A DNA stretch of 64,000 nt. Source: an uncultured Woeseiaceae bacterium (lineage in GTDB: Bacteria > Pseudomonadota > Gammaproteobacteria > Steroidobacterales > Woeseiaceae). The translations under genes were made by a program, and so were the position numbers. Within the stretch, counting starts at the first letter, position 1. Each line of letters opens with the position of its first letter. Shown piece by piece: positions 55,255 through 64,000 of this stretch. The stretch is taken from positions 186,001 to 250,000 of the forward strand of contig CALZJH010000003.1 in assembly GCA_945787845.1 (NCBI GenBank), written 5' to 3'. The notes beneath the pieces were generated by a model. That model saw nothing but the letters and a program-made list of their open reading frames with translations, was not told the origin of the DNA and ran no database searches.

Positions 55255-55857
55255 CTAGCAGTTACGGTACTTGTCGTGCAGGCCGACGCCTGCGGTGATC
55301 ATCGGGAGGATCTTCTCGATGCGCTTCTGCTTTGTGTCATCGCGTTTGGCTGAGGCGATGTGCTCGGCATACTCGCGCTGCCTGCCCGGCGTCAGGTCAC
55401 GGAAGGCTGCCGTCGCGCCTTTGTGACGGCGCATCGCTTTCGCAAGCTCGTCGGGTACGTCGACGGTCTTCGAACGTCTGGCTTTTATCTCTTTGCCGGC
55501 ATCGACGAGCGCAGTGGCTTCCCTGACGTAGCGTTTGATGATCGCAGGTTTAATGTCCTTCGCGGAGGTCATGCGCCACTGGCGCAGGGCTTTGGTCTTG
55601 CCTTGCTGCGCGTTTACAAGCACCCCGCCGGGGTCCTTCAGTAGCGCGCCCTGGTGGAACCAGAGACATACCCAGTCTTTGAACGCAGCCAGTCCGACGA
55701 GGTTCTTGCCTTTGTAGGTGTAGCAGGGCGCGCCCCACTTCACCTCTTCGGTCAGTGCCGTCGAACTGAGAATTTCCCTCAGTTTCTCGAGTTCCGGCCG
55801 CCAGGATTCTGCGCCGGCGATGTAGTCGTCCACGGACTCGTAGCGCTTCACGGGCAA
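55255..55857 (-). CDS. DUF1801/YdeI-type protein
   Basis: 200 residues. The N-terminal part (RPELEKLREILSSTALTEEV, WGAPCYTYKGKNLVGLAAFK, DWVCLWFHQGALLKDP) matches the small alpha/beta DUF1801 fold, and the C-terminal helical part (TPGRQREYAEHIASAKRDDT) resembles the YdeI tail. Function unknown; relatives have been linked to stress and cationic peptide resistance. It begins within the last bases of the gene upstream on the same strand (55848-56336), a 10-base overlap. Confidence 0.88.
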   Translation of the reverse strand: MPVKRYESVDDYIAGAESWRPELEKLREILSSTALTEEVKWGAPCYTYKGKNLVGLAAFKDWVCLWFHQGALLKDPGGVLVNAQQGKTKALRQWRMTSAKDIKPAIIKRYVREATALVDAGKEIKARRSKTVDVPDELAKAMRRHKGATAAFRDLTPGRQREYAEHIASAKRDDTKQKRIEKILPMITAGVGLHDKYRNC

Positions 55858-56336
55858 TCGTCCTGCTGAGCGAGCAGGGCCCGGGTCTCCTCATCGGGGT
55901 CCGCGCCAGCGGGGCTTCCCGCGTCGAAAACGACCCGCCATACGCCATCATCATTCAGGCGCCAGATCGAATTGAAGGTGCCCCAGGATTCGACGGTTTC
56001 GCCATCCGCGTTCGCGGCCGTACTGATGTACAGGCCGCGACTCAATGCCAGTTTGCCGTCGTCCAGTACTTCAACAATCTGCGGTCGCCACTTGATTGTG
56101 GGAAACCCGGGCTTGAAGAAAACTGACCAGCCTTCTGCGATCTGATCGACGCCTCGCAAGACGCCAGAGCCAACGAAGCGTGCGTCGGCATCGATGAAAG
56201 ACCGAAACGCATCGATGTCCTGGTTCTCGACAGACTGGCTGAAGCCGATCTCCCGGCAACGCACGTCCTCCGCGAGATCCGCAGCCGCGATAGCCGCTGC
56301 CAGCAGGCTTGCTGCGACGATCAGACGATATTTCAT
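55848..56336 (-). CDS. Exported SnoaL-like/DUF4440 protein
   Basis: 162 residues with a signal peptide (MKYRLIVAASLLAAAIAAAD). The mature part fits the NTF2-like/DUF4440 cone: ENQDIDAFRSFIDADARFVG, VLRGVDQIAEGWSVFFK and ETVESWGTFNSIWRLNDDGV followed by WRVVFDAGSPA. NTF2-like periplasmic proteins of this size are usually of unknown function. Likely co-transcribed with the DUF1801 gene that it overlaps. Confidence 0.87.
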   Translation of the reverse strand: MKYRLIVAASLLAAAIAAADLAEDVRCREIGFSQSVENQDIDAFRSFIDADARFVGSGVLRGVDQIAEGWSVFFKPGFPTIKWRPQIVEVLDDGKLALSRGLYISTAANADGETVESWGTFNSIWRLNDDGVWRVVFDAGSPAGADPDEETRALLAQQDDCP

Positions 56337-56454
56337 GCCAGTAATAGTAGGGCAGGTTTGCCGCGTGGTCTATGCGGGCCAGAAGCGGTTTGCGGAGTCC
56401 ATCCGGCCCGATTGAAGCCCAGTTTTAGTTCCTGTAAGATGCGCGTCCCGCGGT

Positions 56455-56592
<138 letters not shown>

Positions 56593-56630
56593 GATCGGGA
56601 TTGAGGAACTGAAAACAAAGGTTCATCCGA

Positions 56631-56668
56631 GCCTCGCATAGCGAGGCGACAGGCGTGCGAAGCACGCC
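56631..56668. other. Two adjacent GC-rich hairpins downstream of the acyltransferase gene
   Basis: GCCTCGC-ATA-GCGAGGC (56631-56647) and GGCGTGC-GAA-GCACGCC (56652-56668) are perfect seven-base stems four bases apart. In the - direction they follow the stop of the acyltransferase gene by about 50 bases and may protect the 3' end of its mRNA or help stop transcription. Nothing protein-like is seen here. Confidence 0.6.
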
Positions 56669-56719
56669 CAATCCTCTCGCCCGCAGCGCGCAGCGCCGCT
56701 GCAAAATCATCCGCGCGGC

Positions 56720-57556
56720 TTATCGAATCTCAAAAATACACGCCTCAAGTTCTTTCTCCGGCACTTCGTCCAGCCACTCCGGCTTGCGGAAGTTGCGCTT
56801 GATCCCGCGCGCCAGTTTGCCGATCTGCATGCCATCGACAATGCGATGATCGAAGGTGCCCGTCAGCGGCAGAATCGTGCGAATAACGACCTCGCCATTG
56901 CGTACAACCGGTTTCTCTTCAATCTTGCCGAGCACAATGACGCACGGAATCTTGGCGGCCGGCATCAGCGCCGTCATGCCCGTGTTGAGTCCGAAGCTGC
57001 CGATGTCCGAGACGATGAATGAGCCAAAGCTGTGAGCCGACAGGCCGAGCGCCTTGATTTCCAGGCCCATGTCGACCGAAATCCATTTGAGCAGCCGAAA
57101 AACCGGGCGCCGCAACGGCCACGGGATGCGATTGAGGACATACTTATTTTTCGCGGTCTTGATTTCTTCGCCGCCGCGGCTTTTTGCTGCCTTGCTGCGC
57201 ACTTCCTCGGCGATATCCGACACCCTGCGTGCGTGCGCATTGCGAATGATCGCGGGCGTCACACCGGCGTCACCGCCGACCTGCACAGGGAGCATGACAT
57301 CAAGGTGTTCACGACCCACAACGGCACCGCGGCGAATGAAGCAGTTCATCTCGGGAACGTCGAAGGCAATGGCGCGCGCCAACACGACGGTCGTCAGGTG
57401 CACCATGGTGAGCTTGACGCCTTCCTCACGTTTCGCGTCGAGAAACTGCTTTGCGGCCGTCACATCGATATCCAGTGTCCCGTAGACGCGGGAGTCCGTT
57501 GGCGTTGTGTAGATGGCGGCGGAGGTAACCCGCCACGGCGTATTGAAGCGATCCAC
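56720..57556 (-). CDS. Lipoyl-free 2-oxoacid dehydrogenase acyltransferase-domain protein
   Basis: 278 residues. The catalytic E2 fold (chloramphenicol acetyltransferase-like) without lipoyl or E1-binding domains: [60 protein letters not shown] and the active-site [20 protein letters not shown] with His and Asp in HRIVDG. The catalytic residues are kept, so some CoA-linked acyl transfer is likely, but lipoyl-dependent transfer is not certain. It is translationally linked to ispB, sharing one base of its start with the ispB stop. Confidence 0.86.
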   Translation of the reverse strand: MDRFNTPWRVTSAAIYTTPTDSRVYGTLDIDVTAAKQFLDAKREEGVKLTMVHLTTVVLARAIAFDVPEMNCFIRRGAVVGREHLDVMLPVQVGGDAGVTPAIIRNAHARRVSDIAEEVRSKAAKSRGGEEIKTAKNKYVLNRIPWPLRRPVFRLLKWISVDMGLEIKALGLSAHSFGSFIVSDIGSFGLNTGMTALMPAAKIPCVIVLGKIEEKPVVRNGEVVIRTILPLTGTFDHRIVDGMQIGKLARGIKRNFRKPEWLDEVPEKELEACIFEIR

Positions 57557-58554
57557 TAGCGGCGCCGCTGGACGGCAAACTCGGCCAGGGAGATCAGCGC
57601 CTGGCGGTATTTCGTGTCGGGCAGACCGGCGATGACGGCAATGGCCGCATCGGCCGCCGCGCGCGCGCGCGCTTCCGTGTAATCGAGCGCCCCCGTGGAG
57701 CGGATGATTTCCTGGATCTCATCCATCTGGTCGAGTCCGCCCTCGAGGACCGCCGCCCGAATGAGCTCTCGCTGCGCGTCCGTGCCGGCACGCATCGCAT
57801 GAATCAGCGGCAGCGTTGCCTTGCCCTCGGCGAGATCGTCACCGAGGTTCTTGCCCAGTTCATCAGCGGAGGCACTGTAGTCGAGCGCATCGTCAATGAG
57901 TTGGAATGCCGTGCCGAGGTGCTGGCCATACTCGAGCATTGCCTGTTCGTCGGCTGGGTCGCGTTTGGCCAGCACTGCCGCGATCTGTGCGCCGGCCTCA
58001 AACAGGCGCGCCGTCTTGCGGTAGATCACCTGCTGGTAGTCGTCTTCACTCGTGTCGGGATCGTGAACATTCATGAGCTGCATGACTTCGCCGGCGGCGA
58101 TCGTATTCGTCGCGTCGGCAAGTATCTGCATGACCCGCATGTCGTCGATGTCGACCATCATCTGGAATGCGCGCGAATACAGGAAATCCCCGACGAGCAC
58201 GCTGGCCTGGTTCCCAAACACGGTATTGGCCGACTCCTGGCCGCGACGCCGCTCCGACGAGTCGACGACATCGTCGTGAAGCAGGGTAGCCGTGTGAATA
58301 AACTCAATAATCGTGGCCGCACGGATGTGTTGCTCCCCGCCGTAGCCCATGGCGCGCGCCGCCAACAGGACAATCAGCGGCCGGAGCCGCTTGCCGCCGC
58401 TCATGACGATGTATTCGGAGACCTGCGAGACAAGCGGGACGTCGGTCTCGAGGCTGGTGGAGATCAGGCGATTGACGGCCTCCATGTCGTCTTCAGCGAG
58501 CGCTGCGACGTCATCGAAATTGACCAGTTCGGGTGTTTTTTCTGCCACTTGCAT
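57556..58554 (-). CDS. ispB: Octaprenyl (polyprenyl) diphosphate synthase
   Basis: 332 residues from ATG 58554, the start closest to the length of E. coli IspB; a longer frame starts at 58638. Trans-prenyl transferase: GGKRLRPLIVLLAARAMGYG, first Asp-rich motif LLHDDVVDSSERRRG, LVGDFLYSRAFQMMVDID, GEVMQLMNVHDPD, and second motif LIDDALDYSASADELGKNLG. It builds the ubiquinone side chain. Divergent from rplU-rpmA-obgE, the usual gammaproteobacterial arrangement, 266 bases from rplU. Confidence 0.93.
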   Translation of the reverse strand: MQVAEKTPELVNFDDVAALAEDDMEAVNRLISTSLETDVPLVSQVSEYIVMSGGKRLRPLIVLLAARAMGYGGEQHIRAATIIEFIHTATLLHDDVVDSSERRRGQESANTVFGNQASVLVGDFLYSRAFQMMVDIDDMRVMQILADATNTIAAGEVMQLMNVHDPDTSEDDYQQVIYRKTARLFEAGAQIAAVLAKRDPADEQAMLEYGQHLGTAFQLIDDALDYSASADELGKNLGDDLAEGKATLPLIHAMRAGTDAQRELIRAAVLEGGLDQMDEIQEIIRSTGALDYTEARARAAADAAIAVIAGLPDTKYRQALISLAEFAVQRRR

Positions 58555-58671
58555 AAGTTTCGTGATAATGCCTGAAAGCCGCGCCGTTGGCGATATTGGC
58601 GCCATATTTGGGTACGTTCGTGCGAGAATGCAAACCATTGAAAAACTGCGGGATTTCTCACGTCATGAACG

Positions 58672-58700
58672 TTGACCCGAGGCGGCGGAATCTATAGAAT
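58672..58700 (+). promoter_or_regulatory. rplU-rpmA promoter
   Basis: TTGACC (58672-58677) and TAGAAT (58695-58700) with 17-base spacing in the ispB-rplU gap. It leaves a leader of about 110 bases in front of rplU, long enough for a regulatory structure, though I cannot define one. Confidence 0.7.
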
Positions 58701-58820
58701 TCCGGCTCTTTTGTGGCGCAAGCCATTTCTTCGCCTGCGCGGCGATTTTGGCGCCTAAAAAAAATATCTTATTTCTCAGTAAGTTGCGTGAATCGCGGCT
58801 TACGCAGTGGAGCAAACACA

Positions 58821-59342
58821 ATGTATGCGGTTTTTCGCAGCGGCGGCAAGCAGTACCGTGCCGCAAAAGGTGACGTCCTGCGTCTCGAGAAAATCGAGGC
58901 CGACGAGGGCGCTACGGTCAAGTTCGACGAGGTTCTCCTCGTGGGTGAAGGTAGCGATATCAAGGTCGGTTCACCGTTGTTGTCCGGCAGCACGGTCAGC
59001 GGCAAGGTTGTTCGCCAGGGCAAGAGCAAGAAAGTCCCGGTGGTCAAGTTCAAGCGCCGCCAGAACTACCTGCGCCAGGGCTCGCACCGCCAGTTCTTTA
59101 CCGAGGTAGAGATCACGGGCATTACGGGCGGCTCGGCGAAGAAGGCTGCGCCGAAGAAAGACGAGGTCGCCAAGGACCAGGTCCCCTCGGGGGAAAAACC
59201 AGCGGCCAAGAAGCCGGCTGCCAAAAAGAAGGCGGCCAAGAAGTCCGTTGCCAAGAAAGCAGCGACGAAGAAGCCGGCGGCCAAAAAGAAGGCCGCCAAG
59301 AAGCCGGCCGCCAAGAAGAAGGCGGCCAAGAAGGCTGACTAG
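58821..59342 (+). CDS. rplU: 50S ribosomal protein L21 with long Lys/Ala-rich C-terminal tail
   Basis: 173 residues from ATG 58821 against about 103 in E. coli. Residues 1-103 are normal L21: MYAVFRSGGKQYRAAKGD, VKFKRRQNYLRQGSHRQFF. From about 108 the protein continues with an acidic/basic linker (KAAPKKDEVAKDQVPSGEK) and then repeats like KPAAKKKAAKK to the end, resembling eukaryotic H1-type or bacterial histone-like tails. L21 binds 23S rRNA near the subunit surface, so the tail may contact RNA. First gene of the rplU-rpmA-obgE set. Confidence 0.95.
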   Translation: MYAVFRSGGKQYRAAKGDVLRLEKIEADEGATVKFDEVLLVGEGSDIKVGSPLLSGSTVSGKVVRQGKSKKVPVVKFKRRQNYLRQGSHRQFFTEVEITGITGGSAKKAAPKKDEVAKDQVPSGEKPAAKKPAAKKKAAKKSVAKKAATKKPAAKKKAAKKPAAKKKAAKKAD

Positions 59343-59401
59343 GCATTTAGTTAACGAAGCCCGGGGTATTCCCGGATGATGAACGCAACAGGTACAGTAC
59401 A

Positions 59402-59659
59402 GTGGCACATAAAAAAGCAGGCGGTAGTAGTAAAAACGGTCGCGATTCGGAAAGTAAACGCTTAGGCGTCAAAATCTACGGCGGCCAGAAGGTCGTTGCG
59501 GGCAACATCATCGTTCGCCAGCGTGGCACCCGCTTTCATGCCGGTCCCAATGTTGGTCTCGGTCGTGACCACACGTTGTTCGCCAAAAAGGACGGACACG
59601 TGAAGTTCGAAAAGAAAGGTCCGAAGAACCGGCAGTTCGTGAGTGTTGTCGACGCCTGA
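59402..59659 (+). CDS. rpmA: 50S ribosomal protein L27
   Basis: 85 residues from GTG 59402. Standard [20 protein letters not shown] start and [20 protein letters not shown] core. L27 reaches the peptidyl-transferase site with its N-terminus. Follows rplU by 59 bases and ends in front of a strong terminator. Confidence 0.97.
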   Translation: MAHKKAGGSSKNGRDSESKRLGVKIYGGQKVVAGNIIVRQRGTRFHAGPNVGLGRDHTLFAKKDGHVKFEKKGPKNRQFVSVVDA

Positions 59660-59680
59660 AGTCGCCGCTCACGTGCATGA

Positions 59681-61029
<1,349 letters not shown>

Positions 61030-61065
61030 TGGTTTTAACCGTGTTCCGATGTCAAAGAGCCGCGT

Positions 61066-61094
61066 ATTATTCGCGCCCCAAGGGCCATTGTCAA
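61066..61094 (-). promoter_or_regulatory. rpsT promoter
   Basis: On the - strand TTGACA (61089-61094) and AATAAT (61066-61071) are spaced by 17 bases. The start codon of rpsT is 37 bases beyond the -10 box. Confidence 0.7.
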
Positions 61095-61135
61095 TCACAT
61101 TCGCGGGCCCCGTTTTGGGCTAAACTCACCCCCTC

Positions 61136-62719
61136 ATGAAGCCGAAAAAACCTATATCCGGCCTGAAGTTAGCGCTGAAGACGTCGATCGTGAGCGGGAT
61201 GACGCTGTTGTCCCGAATCCTCGGGCTCGTGCGGGATATCGTGTTTGCGCGGTTTTTTGGCGCCGGCCTGCTCATGGATGCCTTTATTGTGGCCCAGCGT
61301 ATCCCGAACATGCTGCGCCGTTTTTTCGCAGAAGGGGCGTTTTCAGCCGGGTTCGTGCCCGTCATGGCGCGTTACAAGGAGCAGCATGGCCACGACGAGG
61401 CGGGTGAGTTCGTGGATGCCATGGCCGGGACGTTCGGGGCTGTGTTGTTTGTCGTCACCCTGATCGGCGTGATCGGCGCACCCTTGCTGGTGCTCGCGGT
61501 CGCGCCGGGCTTCGTGGGTGAGGGCGGGGACTTCGATCTCGCGGCCCTGATGCTGCGCTTCACGTTTCCCTACCTGTTCTTCGTCTCGCTGACGGCCTTT
61601 GCGGGCGGCGTTCTGAACACCTACGGCAAGTTCGGGGTACCGGCATTTACACCGGTCATCCTCAATGTGATTCTGATTGGCGCCGCGATCTGGGTGGCAC
61701 CGCTGCTCGAACAGCCGATCCTGGCGCTGGCGTATGCCACGTTCATCGCCGGCCTGATTCAACTGCTGTTCCAGATCCCGTTCCTGGCAAAAATTCATGC
61801 GTTTCCGCGTCCCCGCTGGCGGCCGCAGCACGCGGGCGTGCGCCGCGCTTTCAAGCTGATGGTGCCCGCGATTTTCGGCTCGTCGGTCGCCCAGATCAAT
61901 GTGCTGCTGTCGGGTATCATCGCGTCTCTGTTGCCGGTTGGCAGCTTCAGCTATCTCTATTATTCAGACCGTCTCATGGAATTCCCGCTCGGGCTGTTCG
62001 GCATCGCGCTTGCAACGGTCACCATGCCTTACCTGTCGCGCCTCTGGGCCAATGACGAACACGGCGAGTTCGCCCAGACACTCGAGTGGTCGATGCGGGT
62101 CACGGTGCTGATATCCGTGCCTGCGGCCGTGGGACTGATCGTGCTGGCGGCGCCGCTCGTCATCACGCTGTTTCATGGCGGCGAGTTCGATCGCAACGCC
62201 GCTGATATGACCGTACTCGCACTGCAGGCGTATGCGGTCGGGCTTGTGGGCTTCTCCTTCGTCAAGGTCCTGGTCCCGGCCTTTTTTGCCCGTGAAGATA
62301 CGCGTACGCCGGTGCGCATCGGCCTCATCGCGCTGGCGGTCAATCTCCTGTTGGGGGCGTCCGCCGCCTGGTACCTGACGCGGGTTGGTTTCGCAGGTCC
62401 ACACATGGCCCTGGCAGCCGCAACTTCGTTTGCCGCACTGCTCAATGCGATCCTGCTCTACCGGGGCCTGCGACGCGCCGACGTTTTGCGCCATAGCCCG
62501 GGATGGGGAATGCTGCTGCTTCGAGTCTTCCTTGCAAACGCGGCGATGACCGCCGTCCTGCTTGCCTTGCATCGCTCCGTTGGCTGGTGGACTGATGCGA
62601 GACTGCTGGATCGCGTGGTATGGCTCGGCATCTCTGTGATTGCAGGGGCGGGAATCTATTTTATTACGCTGGTCGTTCTTGGCCTGCGGCCGGGTCAGCT
62701 TCGCATGAGGCATTCTTAA
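61136..62719 (+). CDS. murJ: Lipid II flippase MurJ
   Basis: 527 residues with about 14 membrane helices. MOP-superfamily MurJ signature: LSRILGLVRDIVFARFFGAG, QRIPNMLRRFFAEGAFSAGF, FSYLYYSDRLMEFPLGLFGI, and the late ALQAYAVGLVGFSFVKVLVP and AFFAREDTRTPVRIGLIALA. Positively charged and Asp residues of the cavity (RRFFAEG) are present. It moves lipid-linked peptidoglycan precursor across the inner membrane. Divergent from rpsT and one base from ribF. Confidence 0.96.
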   Translation: MKPKKPISGLKLALKTSIVSGMTLLSRILGLVRDIVFARFFGAGLLMDAFIVAQRIPNMLRRFFAEGAFSAGFVPVMARYKEQHGHDEAGEFVDAMAGTFGAVLFVVTLIGVIGAPLLVLAVAPGFVGEGGDFDLAALMLRFTFPYLFFVSLTAFAGGVLNTYGKFGVPAFTPVILNVILIGAAIWVAPLLEQPILALAYATFIAGLIQLLFQIPFLAKIHAFPRPRWRPQHAGVRRAFKLMVPAIFGSSVAQINVLLSGIIASLLPVGSFSYLYYSDRLMEFPLGLFGIALATVTMPYLSRLWANDEHGEFAQTLEWSMRVTVLISVPAAVGLIVLAAPLVITLFHGGEFDRNAADMTVLALQAYAVGLVGFSFVKVLVPAFFAREDTRTPVRIGLIALAVNLLLGASAAWYLTRVGFAGPHMALAAATSFAALLNAILLYRGLRRADVLRHSPGWGMLLLRVFLANAAMTAVLLALHRSVGWWTDARLLDRVVWLGISVIAGAGIYFITLVVLGLRPGQLRMRHS

Positions 62720-62720
62720 G

Positions 62721-63662
62721 ATGCGCCTGGTACGACATATAGCCGATCTGCCGTTCGACAGCGTGGCTGACGGCAGCGTCGTCACGATTGGCGCGTTCGA
62801 CGGTATACACCTCGGCCACCGGCAGCTGCTGCGGCGCGTTGTCGACGTGGCTATGCAGTCGAATCGGCCGGCCATTGCGATGAGCTTTGAGCCGACGCCC
62901 AAGGAGTTTTTCGCAGGCGATCAGCCGCCGGCCAGGTTAATGCGCTTTCGCGAAAAGCTCGATGCGCTCGCGGAACGCAAGATCGATATCTTTTTCTGCC
63001 CACGCTTCAGCAATGAGATGCGCAATATTGCTGCCGACGCGTTCATTCGGCGGGTGCTGGTGCACGGCCTGAACGCGCGGCATATTGTCGTGGGTGACGA
63101 CTTCCACTTTGCGCGCCGGCGCGAGGGCTCCGTGGAGGACCTTCTGCGGGTTGCACCGGCACTCGACCTGACCGTGGAGCAGGTGCCCAGTATTCTTGTA
63201 GGCAATACGCGTGTCAGCAGTACGTCGGTACGCGAAGCGCTGGCTGCGGGCAACCTCGAGCGGGCCACCTCATTGCTGGGCAGGCCGTACCGTATGTCGG
63301 GCCGTGTCATGCGCGGCCGGCAGGTGGGTCGGGCTCTGGGTTACGCCACGGCGAACGTCGACCTCAGGCGGCGTCAAAGCGCTGTGATGGGGATTTATGC
63401 AGTTCGGGTGCATGGCTTGTCGGACGGTCCGATCGATGGTGTGGCGAGCGTTGGCACGCGACCGACCTTCGATCTGGCTAAGCCACTGCTCGAGGTGCAC
63501 CTGTTCGATTTCGACCGGGATATCTATGGCGAGTACATCCATGTTGATTTTATTCGTCACCTGCGCGATGAAGAAAGATTCGAATCGGTCGATGATCTGG
63601 TTGCGCAAATGAAGATTGACGAAGAGAATGCACGTTCTGCAATGAGTAACCTGAATGACTGA
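62721..63662 (+). CDS. ribF: Bifunctional riboflavin kinase/FAD synthetase
   Basis: 313 residues. N-terminal FAD synthetase: VVTIGAFDGIHLGHRQLLRR (nucleotide HxGH), FHFARRREGSVEDL and STSVREALAAGNLERATSLL. C-terminal flavokinase: YRMSGRVMRGRQVGRALGYA, NVDLRRRQSAVMGIYAVRVH, DGVASVGTRPTFD and LEVHLFDFDRDIYGEYIHVD. Makes FMN and FAD from riboflavin. Its stop overlaps the next start by eight bases. Confidence 0.96.
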   Translation: MRLVRHIADLPFDSVADGSVVTIGAFDGIHLGHRQLLRRVVDVAMQSNRPAIAMSFEPTPKEFFAGDQPPARLMRFREKLDALAERKIDIFFCPRFSNEMRNIAADAFIRRVLVHGLNARHIVVGDDFHFARRREGSVEDLLRVAPALDLTVEQVPSILVGNTRVSSTSVREALAAGNLERATSLLGRPYRMSGRVMRGRQVGRALGYATANVDLRRRQSAVMGIYAVRVHGLSDGPIDGVASVGTRPTFDLAKPLLEVHLFDFDRDIYGEYIHVDFIRHLRDEERFESVDDLVAQMKIDEENARSAMSNLND

Positions 63663-64000
63663 AGCCAAGAAATCATCGAACACGCGTTTTTACGCATGGA
63701 TGTCTGTCGCCCTGCTCGTCGTTATTGCCGACCAGGTGACGAAATGGGCAATCATCGAGTGGGTAGCCCTGTACGAGAAGGTGCCGCTGAATTCTTTCGT
63801 CAATCTCACGCACCAGCGCAATACCGGGGCGGCATTCAGCTTCCTGGCCGAGGCCGGGGGATGGCAGCGGTGGTTTTTCGTGGTGCTCGCCACGGCGGTC
63901 AGCAGCTTCATCGCCGTGTGGTTATGGCGTATGCGGAACGAAGGGCAGGCGGTCCTCGCTGCGGGACTGGCGCTGGTACTCGGAGGTGCGATCGGCAACC
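63655..64000 (+). CDS. lspA: Signal peptidase II (prolipoprotein signal peptidase), partial
   Basis: 115 codons visible, cut by the right window edge; ATG 63655 inside the end of ribF. Membrane helix with VVIADQVTKWAIIEWV, then LNSFVNLTHQRNTGAAFSFL, the LspA signature with the first catalytic region expected further on. It removes lipoprotein signal peptides at the lipobox Cys, matching the several lipoproteins in this window. The usual ileS gene between ribF and lspA is missing here. Confidence 0.93.
   Translation, partial: MTEAKKSSNTRFYAWMSVALLVVIADQVTKWAIIEWVALYEKVPLNSFVNLTHQRNTGAAFSFLAEAGGWQRWFFVVLATAVSSFIAVWLWRMRNEGQAVLAAGLALVLGGAIGN

Noticed and set aside
58554..58638. A longer start for ispB at 58638
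   Set aside because: The added 28 residues have no homology to known IspB and the 332-residue form matches E. coli, although the ribosome site is weak for both.

Overview
The window is about 60% GC, densely coded, and carries no insertion sequence, prophage or CRISPR array. The conserved blocks (ispB diverging from rplU-rpmA-obgE, rpsT diverging from murJ-ribF-lspA, a Fur-type feoAB operon, an rplU-type housekeeping promoter) and abundant outer-membrane and signalling genes point to a Gammaproteobacterium, probably a free-living aerobic heterotroph. A marine lineage such as Woeseiaceae is only a guess.

Left part (1-11899): a LemA / M48 membrane protease pair reads left. To the right run an ApbE flavin transferase, a TlpA-type thioredoxin and then a tightly packed operon: a coiled-coil exported protein, two large exported TPR proteins, a TPR lipoprotein, a small exported protein, ExbB/TolQ, two ExbD paralogues and a TonB-like protein with an AgmX/PglI-type C-terminus. 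This looks like a proton-driven trans-envelope machine of unknown task. The first ExbD has Asn at the proton-carrying Asp position while the second keeps Asp, the most unusual feature of the window.

Middle-left (11935-16265): small housekeeping and accessory genes, namely a hypoxanthine-DNA glycosylase, two VOC proteins, a MAPEG protein, a P-II protein, a fatty acid desaturase, a LuxR-type regulator and a lipoprotein.

Acyl-CoA region (16355-29489): isovaleryl-CoA dehydrogenase and methylcrotonyl-CoA carboxylase beta subunit (no alpha subunit in view), an ACAD10-type kinase, a MaoC hydratase and a crotonase. A TetR regulator then diverges from fused isobutyryl-CoA mutase icmF, with a perfect 9-2-9 palindrome over the icmF promoter. 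A crotonase, an acyl-CoA dehydrogenase and a broken beta-hydroxyacid dehydrogenase follow. Together they suggest branched-chain acyl-CoA catabolism.

Thiamine region (29490-33271): a TPP riboswitch ends one base before the start codon of a TonB-dependent receptor, followed by a thiamine-binding protein, PnuT and a thiamine-kinase-like phosphotransferase, a complete salvage route from outer membrane to cytoplasm.

33272-39565: gloB, an exported amidohydrolase, a 396-base gap holding a likely small RNA or leader with an intrinsic terminator, sstT, an M20 peptidase and a zinc-type CDF transporter.

Signalling region (39689-48845): two EAL proteins with degenerate GGDEF domains (the second with a pseudo-receiver), then a double-propeller GGDEF sensor translationally coupled to a subtilase ending in eight WTDG repeats. 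The set likely links c-di-GMP and exported proteolysis.

Right part (48846-64000): hpt diverging from a deoxynucleoside kinase, feoAB, a methionine-aminotransferase-like enzyme, a Tat-exported flavoprotein, two small proteins, tRNA-Pro(CGG) with a very long terminator hairpin, an acyltransferase domain protein, ispB, rplU (with a long Lys/Ala tail), rpmA, obgE, rpsT, murJ, ribF and the start of lspA.
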